DNA of 23,328 bases from Sphaeroforma arctica JP610 (lineage: Eukaryota > Opisthokonta > Ichthyosporea > Ichthyophonida), in assembly GCF_001186125.1 (NCBI RefSeq), contig NW_014040393.1:28913-52240 (forward strand), given 5' to 3'. A program made the translations under genes and the position numbers. Shown in pieces: positions 20,307 through 23,328 of the stretch. Position 1 is the first letter of the stretch; the number at the start of each line of letters is the position of its first letter. Under the pieces are notes generated by a model. It was not told the origin of the DNA. It worked only from the letters and a program-made list of their open reading frames with translations, and searched no databases.

Positions 20307-21420
20307 CTAGAGGAGACCGACTTTTACATCGAGGAGAGCCTCGTCTAGGGGGTCGGTAGGTGTATGCCATTGGACCGAGCCGTGCTCAACTTTAGCAAAC
20401 CCGACTGTCATCTTGGATGGCAGCGTTGGAGAGTAGTTCAAACCTAACACTCTGTTGTACAAATTATCGGAGTTTGTCCGTCTCGTCGAGACATCGCAAC
20501 AGGTAGCCGCCGAAGACTGTAAGGCGGCCCTCGATATAACCAATATCGATAGGGATTTCGTTGATGTCCTCGATACTGCGAAGCCATCGCTTATGCTTAA
20601 CTGATCGTGAGTGGAAGTACGGGCCAGGGTCCCGCATGATTGTGATGAACGGCTTATGAGCGGAAAGCAGGATCATAGGGCGATAGTAACGGTGTGCTAA
20701 GCCTGCTACCTTGTGGACAATTATGCGGCATCGTAGTTCTCCGGTGCGTCGTTCAGCTTGGCGGACAAGAAGACGGCAGGGTATAGATACTTGAAGGTAC
20801 CGATGGTATTCCCAAGGTCCCGTGGTTGTGCTGGAAGGGACGTCATGTACGACAGGACCGCCTCTGGCCGGATTCGGTCGCGTGAGGGCTTTGTGAGGTC
20901 ACGGTTATAGGGGTATCGAGGGGCAATGTCCTGAGCCAATGCCTGCTCGCTATTCAACTGGGGTTCAGCAACATGTGCTGAAGCGACAGTCTGGCGCGGT
21001 GGCAGCATAGGTCGATCCACAGTAGCCTTTATCTGTCCGATGTACAATGAAGGGCTTGTGGGAGAAGCTCTCCGGCCCCTATGCCTCTGTTGCTGGCGTC
21101 AGGTGTAGCTACCAGGTGCTGATGAGGTAGTGAATGGTAGAGCCAAATACGGAGACCGATAGTTGAAAGCAGATATGTGTGCGCTACCTCGTGGGCCGTC
21201 TCCCACTCAAGTATGGCGCCTTTACGGGTTAGATCAGATAAGACCGCCGCCTGTGCCGCATAACCTGGTATGTAATTAGCCTACCATGACATGACTGCAA
21301 GGAGGCTAACAAGTTCTTGGCGGTTAGTGAAGGCTGGTCTGTCGAAAAGGGCTTGGGCACGCTTGAACATAATAGCGGATGTGTTGCGTATGTTCTCACG
21401 GCCAAAGAATAGGATGGCAC
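20307..21420 (-). mobile_element. Ty3/gypsy RNase H-side region (fossil)
   Basis: Pieces include an AVFLSAKLNDAPENYD segment (near 20727-20775), matching the gypsy RNase H 'SRxLxxAExNY' block. Further on come SAHKPFITIM (near 20635-20670), matching 'TDHxxLxxL', and KHKRWLRSIE, matching the 'RxxRWxxxL' block. The order is that of RNase H after RT. Broken. Confidence 0.75.
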
Positions 21421-21460
21421 AGTCCACTAGTACTGCCTATTGGCACTTAGGTGGTTGCAA

Positions 21461-21973
21461 TTAAATGTCCTTCTCAATACAGATCCTGACGATCCAGAAT
21501 ATGTCATTCCAGTGGTCGTTCAAGGCCTCGAGGATCGTCTGTGCTGTCTTACAGACTGTAACGAGGTTGCCATCGTCGAGGTAAGCTTTAAACACTTCAA
21601 TGAGTCTAAATGTTGTATCCATGTAGTGCTGCATGGCGTAATAGCCATTCTCGACACCCTCCATGAGGCATCGAGGTTGTTGGAAGCCACCGTCCGCCGT
21701 TGTGAAAGTGAGATAGCCGCGAGACTCCGGGTGTAGGAGGAGTTTGTAGTATGAAGCCGCCAAGTCGGTTGCAGACTGGACTATAGCATTGCGCGAATGT
21801 TCAGCCATGTCTGCCTCGATAGGGAGCTGATAGGGGAAACGATGCAACCAACGGTCGATAGGGACGTAATTAATAGTCGTACGGTAGTGGTCAGGGAAGG
21901 TCGGGGTAACCGTATAGTTCTTCTTGACAATTCCACTGGCTCGACTTGTCCCCTTCATCCGCTTTTCCATCAC
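21461..21973 (-). mobile_element. Ty3/gypsy reverse transcriptase (fossil)
   Basis: A 170-codon minus-strand stretch with RT landmarks: a basic N-terminal part followed by PYQLPIEADM, an AASYYKLLLHPESRGYLTF segment (the 'D..xGYxQIxIxxxxxxxTAF' block), GGFQQPRCLMEGVENG (the 'GxYxxxxMPFGLxNA' block), and YLDDGNLV, the polymerase active site. YLDD and the block order assign it to the Ty3/gypsy group. The fossil as a whole is broken. Confidence 0.85.
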
Positions 21974-22016
21974 TGTAGTTCTGCTCCATCTTAGCGGTCT
22001 CGACCGCTTTGAGTAC

Positions 22017-22037
22017 CGGGTCCCGGGTCCCGGGTCC
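22017..22037. repeat. Short tandem repeat, 7 bp unit
   Basis: Three units of CCGGGTC in a row, within the LTR-element fossil. Confidence 0.85.
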
Positions 22038-22090
22038 GATATATCTGGCGTACTGGTTGTGCGCCCTCATTCAGTCGCAATTTAACCAGG

Positions 22091-22130
22091 GCGTCGTTGA
22101 TGTACCGTGGGCGTCGTTGATGTACCGTGG
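22091..22130. repeat. Perfect 20 bp tandem duplication
   Basis: GCGTCGTTGATGTACCGTGG occurs twice back to back (22091-22110 and 22111-22130), within the LTR-element fossil. Confidence 0.95.
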
Positions 22131-22259
22131 GCGCCGAGGGTCGTGTCGTGCTGCGTTGAAGAGGACCTTGAGTTCCTGTAGTTCACCAGGGTTTTTATAA
22201 AGGATCTTCGCCAAGCGTTCCAGGAGCCGGAAATCATATTCGTATGGCAACTTAACGTT

Positions 22260-22562
22260 CTAGGGCCCGTAGGGTCGTGGAAGATCAATCTTCGCTAGCT
22301 GTTCGGGTGCTTGGGGAATAAGGAATCTCACGGGGTACGTCACCCGGGGAAGGTCTAGCTGAAAAATTGGTGGGCTAGTAGACTGGTCCCAGGATATAGC
22401 TATCAGGTTCTCTTGTAAGTTATCAAAGCCAGAGATAACACTGCAATCTCTAGGGTGCCAGTCCGAGACAAAGAACGCTACCGGCCGCGTCTCGTAGACC
22501 GTAAGAGTACCATTGGGTGCCCGGACACTTAAAAGTAGGGTAGAGGTGTGGTCAGAATACAA
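22260..22562 (-). mobile_element. LTR-element segment upstream of RT (fossil)
   Basis: About 100 open codons on the minus strand, 290 bases upstream of the RT stretch. Content such as PVAFFVSDWHPRDCSVISG fits the region between protease and RT of a gypsy polyprotein by position, but no diagnostic protease motif (DTG/DSG) is visible here. Broken or partial. Confidence 0.5.
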
Positions 22563-22606
22563 GTACTTAGATTTATTTGATTATTTTAGGTTTATTACAA
22601 GTTTTA

Positions 22607-22764
22607 CAGTTTATCAGAATAATCTGATAAACTGGGTTTTAGGATTTTGCTGGTTTTACAGCACATGACTAATGACTCATTTTAAGAGTCAGTCATTTTA
22701 GGATTACTGTTTATAATTATTAAAAAATGAACAACGTTCCCCTCCCTGGGGAGGGAGAACGTTG
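22607..22764. repeat. Cluster of three hairpins
   Basis: First, a perfect 12 bp stem with a 4-base loop: 22607-22618 with 22623-22634. Second, ATGAC...TGACTC (22665-22678) pairs with GAGTCAGTCAT (22686-22696) with a 3-base bulge. Third, CAACGTTC (22732-22739) pairs with GAACGTTG (22757-22764) around a C-rich/G-rich inner part. The word TTTTAGGATT recurs between them (about 22637 and 22696). They lie just upstream (in minus-strand terms) of the LTR-element coding remnant. Confidence 0.8.
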
Positions 22765-23328
22765 AGATACAGTTATCTAGCGTATACTTACTACATTTTT
22801 AACTTACCATAGAAGTTGATAGTTTATTAGTAATTACAAGGAAAGCTACAGAATAAGAACTAGTCAGTAGCTGGCACATTTTTTTTTGTTATATGTATAA
22901 CAATTGAAAGACGATACGAACAAAGAATGTCGCATCAAAAGGAACGATTTAGATTATCCGGTCGTTGTACTAACGACGTTTGGACAACGAGTATGATGGA
23001 AGAGTCTACTAATACGGGTTAAACCGATGAGCGAACATTCCAATCAAGTAGAACATTAGCCAGGGTCAACGAGAAAGGTCTCAAGACGATCAAATGACGA
23101 AATCAGAGAATCAGCCAGAATCCACAGATAAGTAGTCATGTGTGAGTACAGGTAGGAAGGTTGTTTTCAGTGTGAGACAAGTACAAATCGAATTGCAAGT
23201 TAATGAGTTTAAATTATATTTAAGAAGTTGTTAGACGAAAAGAAGAAAGTTCTTTAGGATCCACAGTAGTAGAGATGGGAGATGTACATGGTTAGTGCCG
23301 ACTCGGTTAATACTATGACGCAAAGAAT
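22765..23328. other. No recognisable gene
   Basis: AT-rich, with no open frame of note, no LTR match to the sequence below 13560, and no motif. The gag region of the LTR fossil would be expected here on the minus strand but is not recognisable. Confidence 0.5.

Larger units (their letters stand above)
13570..22562 (-). mobile_element. Broken Ty3/gypsy-type LTR retrotransposon fossil, interrupted by other elements
   Basis: The parts lie on the minus strand in gypsy order: pre-RT segment (22260-22562), RT (21461-21973), RNase H side (20307-21420) and integrase (13570-15240). Between RNase H and integrase lie about 5 kb that hold the inverted dispersed repeat (19590-20290), an unrecognised stretch (18346-19436) and a piggyBac-like gene (16131-18110). 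No pair of LTRs was found, and gag is not recognisable. The element carries many breaks (well over five), so it is old and inactive. The parts could also come from two related elements; shared strand, order and GC-rich composition favour one. Confidence 0.6.

Overview
The window looks like a repeat-rich stretch of a eukaryotic nuclear genome. Support for this comes from spliceosomal introns (GTAAGT/GTATGT donors, CAG acceptors, 46 to 117 nt), AATAAA signals, and remnants of at least four eukaryotic mobile element classes: LINE, Mutator-like (MULE), piggyBac-like and Ty3/gypsy. I see no rRNA, tRNA, CRISPR array or clearly intact host gene. The lineage is not fixed by the sequence; a fungus, oomycete or other microbial eukaryote is the best guess, because this mix of short-intron MULE with Ulp1, HNRxR-type piggyBac and gypsy is common there.

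Layout, left to right. 1-147 is simple repeat. 842-1256 (-) is an unrecognised open frame. 1919-2105 is a diverged tandem repeat. 2340-3420 (+) is a decayed LINE reverse transcriptase. 3798-4160 is one copy of a dispersed repeat whose second, inverted copy is at 19590-20290. 5287-9213 is a MULE-type unit on the + strand. It lacks the catalytic half of the transposase but keeps the C-terminal part (SWIM zinc finger, zinc knuckle) across several introns, followed by a linker and an Ulp1/C48 protease domain with all its active-site residues. This unit is flanked by two related palindromic MITE-like sequences. 9214-13560 is mostly AT-rich and without recognisable genes, with two tandem duplications (73 and 74 bp periods) and a few small unrecognised frames.

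13570-22562 (-) holds the scattered parts of an old, broken Ty3/gypsy-type LTR retrotransposon fossil: a segment before the RT, then RT, RNase H side and integrase. Between the RNase H side and the integrase lie the inverted dispersed repeat, an odd unrecognised coding-like stretch (18346-19436) and a decayed piggyBac-like transposase (16131-18110, -). The simplest reading is an LTR element used as a landing site by later insertions. 22607-22764 is a cluster of hairpins. The rest to 23328 shows nothing recognisable.

The most interesting item is the MULE transposase C-terminus and Ulp1 arrangement: the reading phase is kept through six successive inferred introns, and the Ulp1 catalytic His, Asp, Gln and Cys all survive although the surrounding frame is broken.
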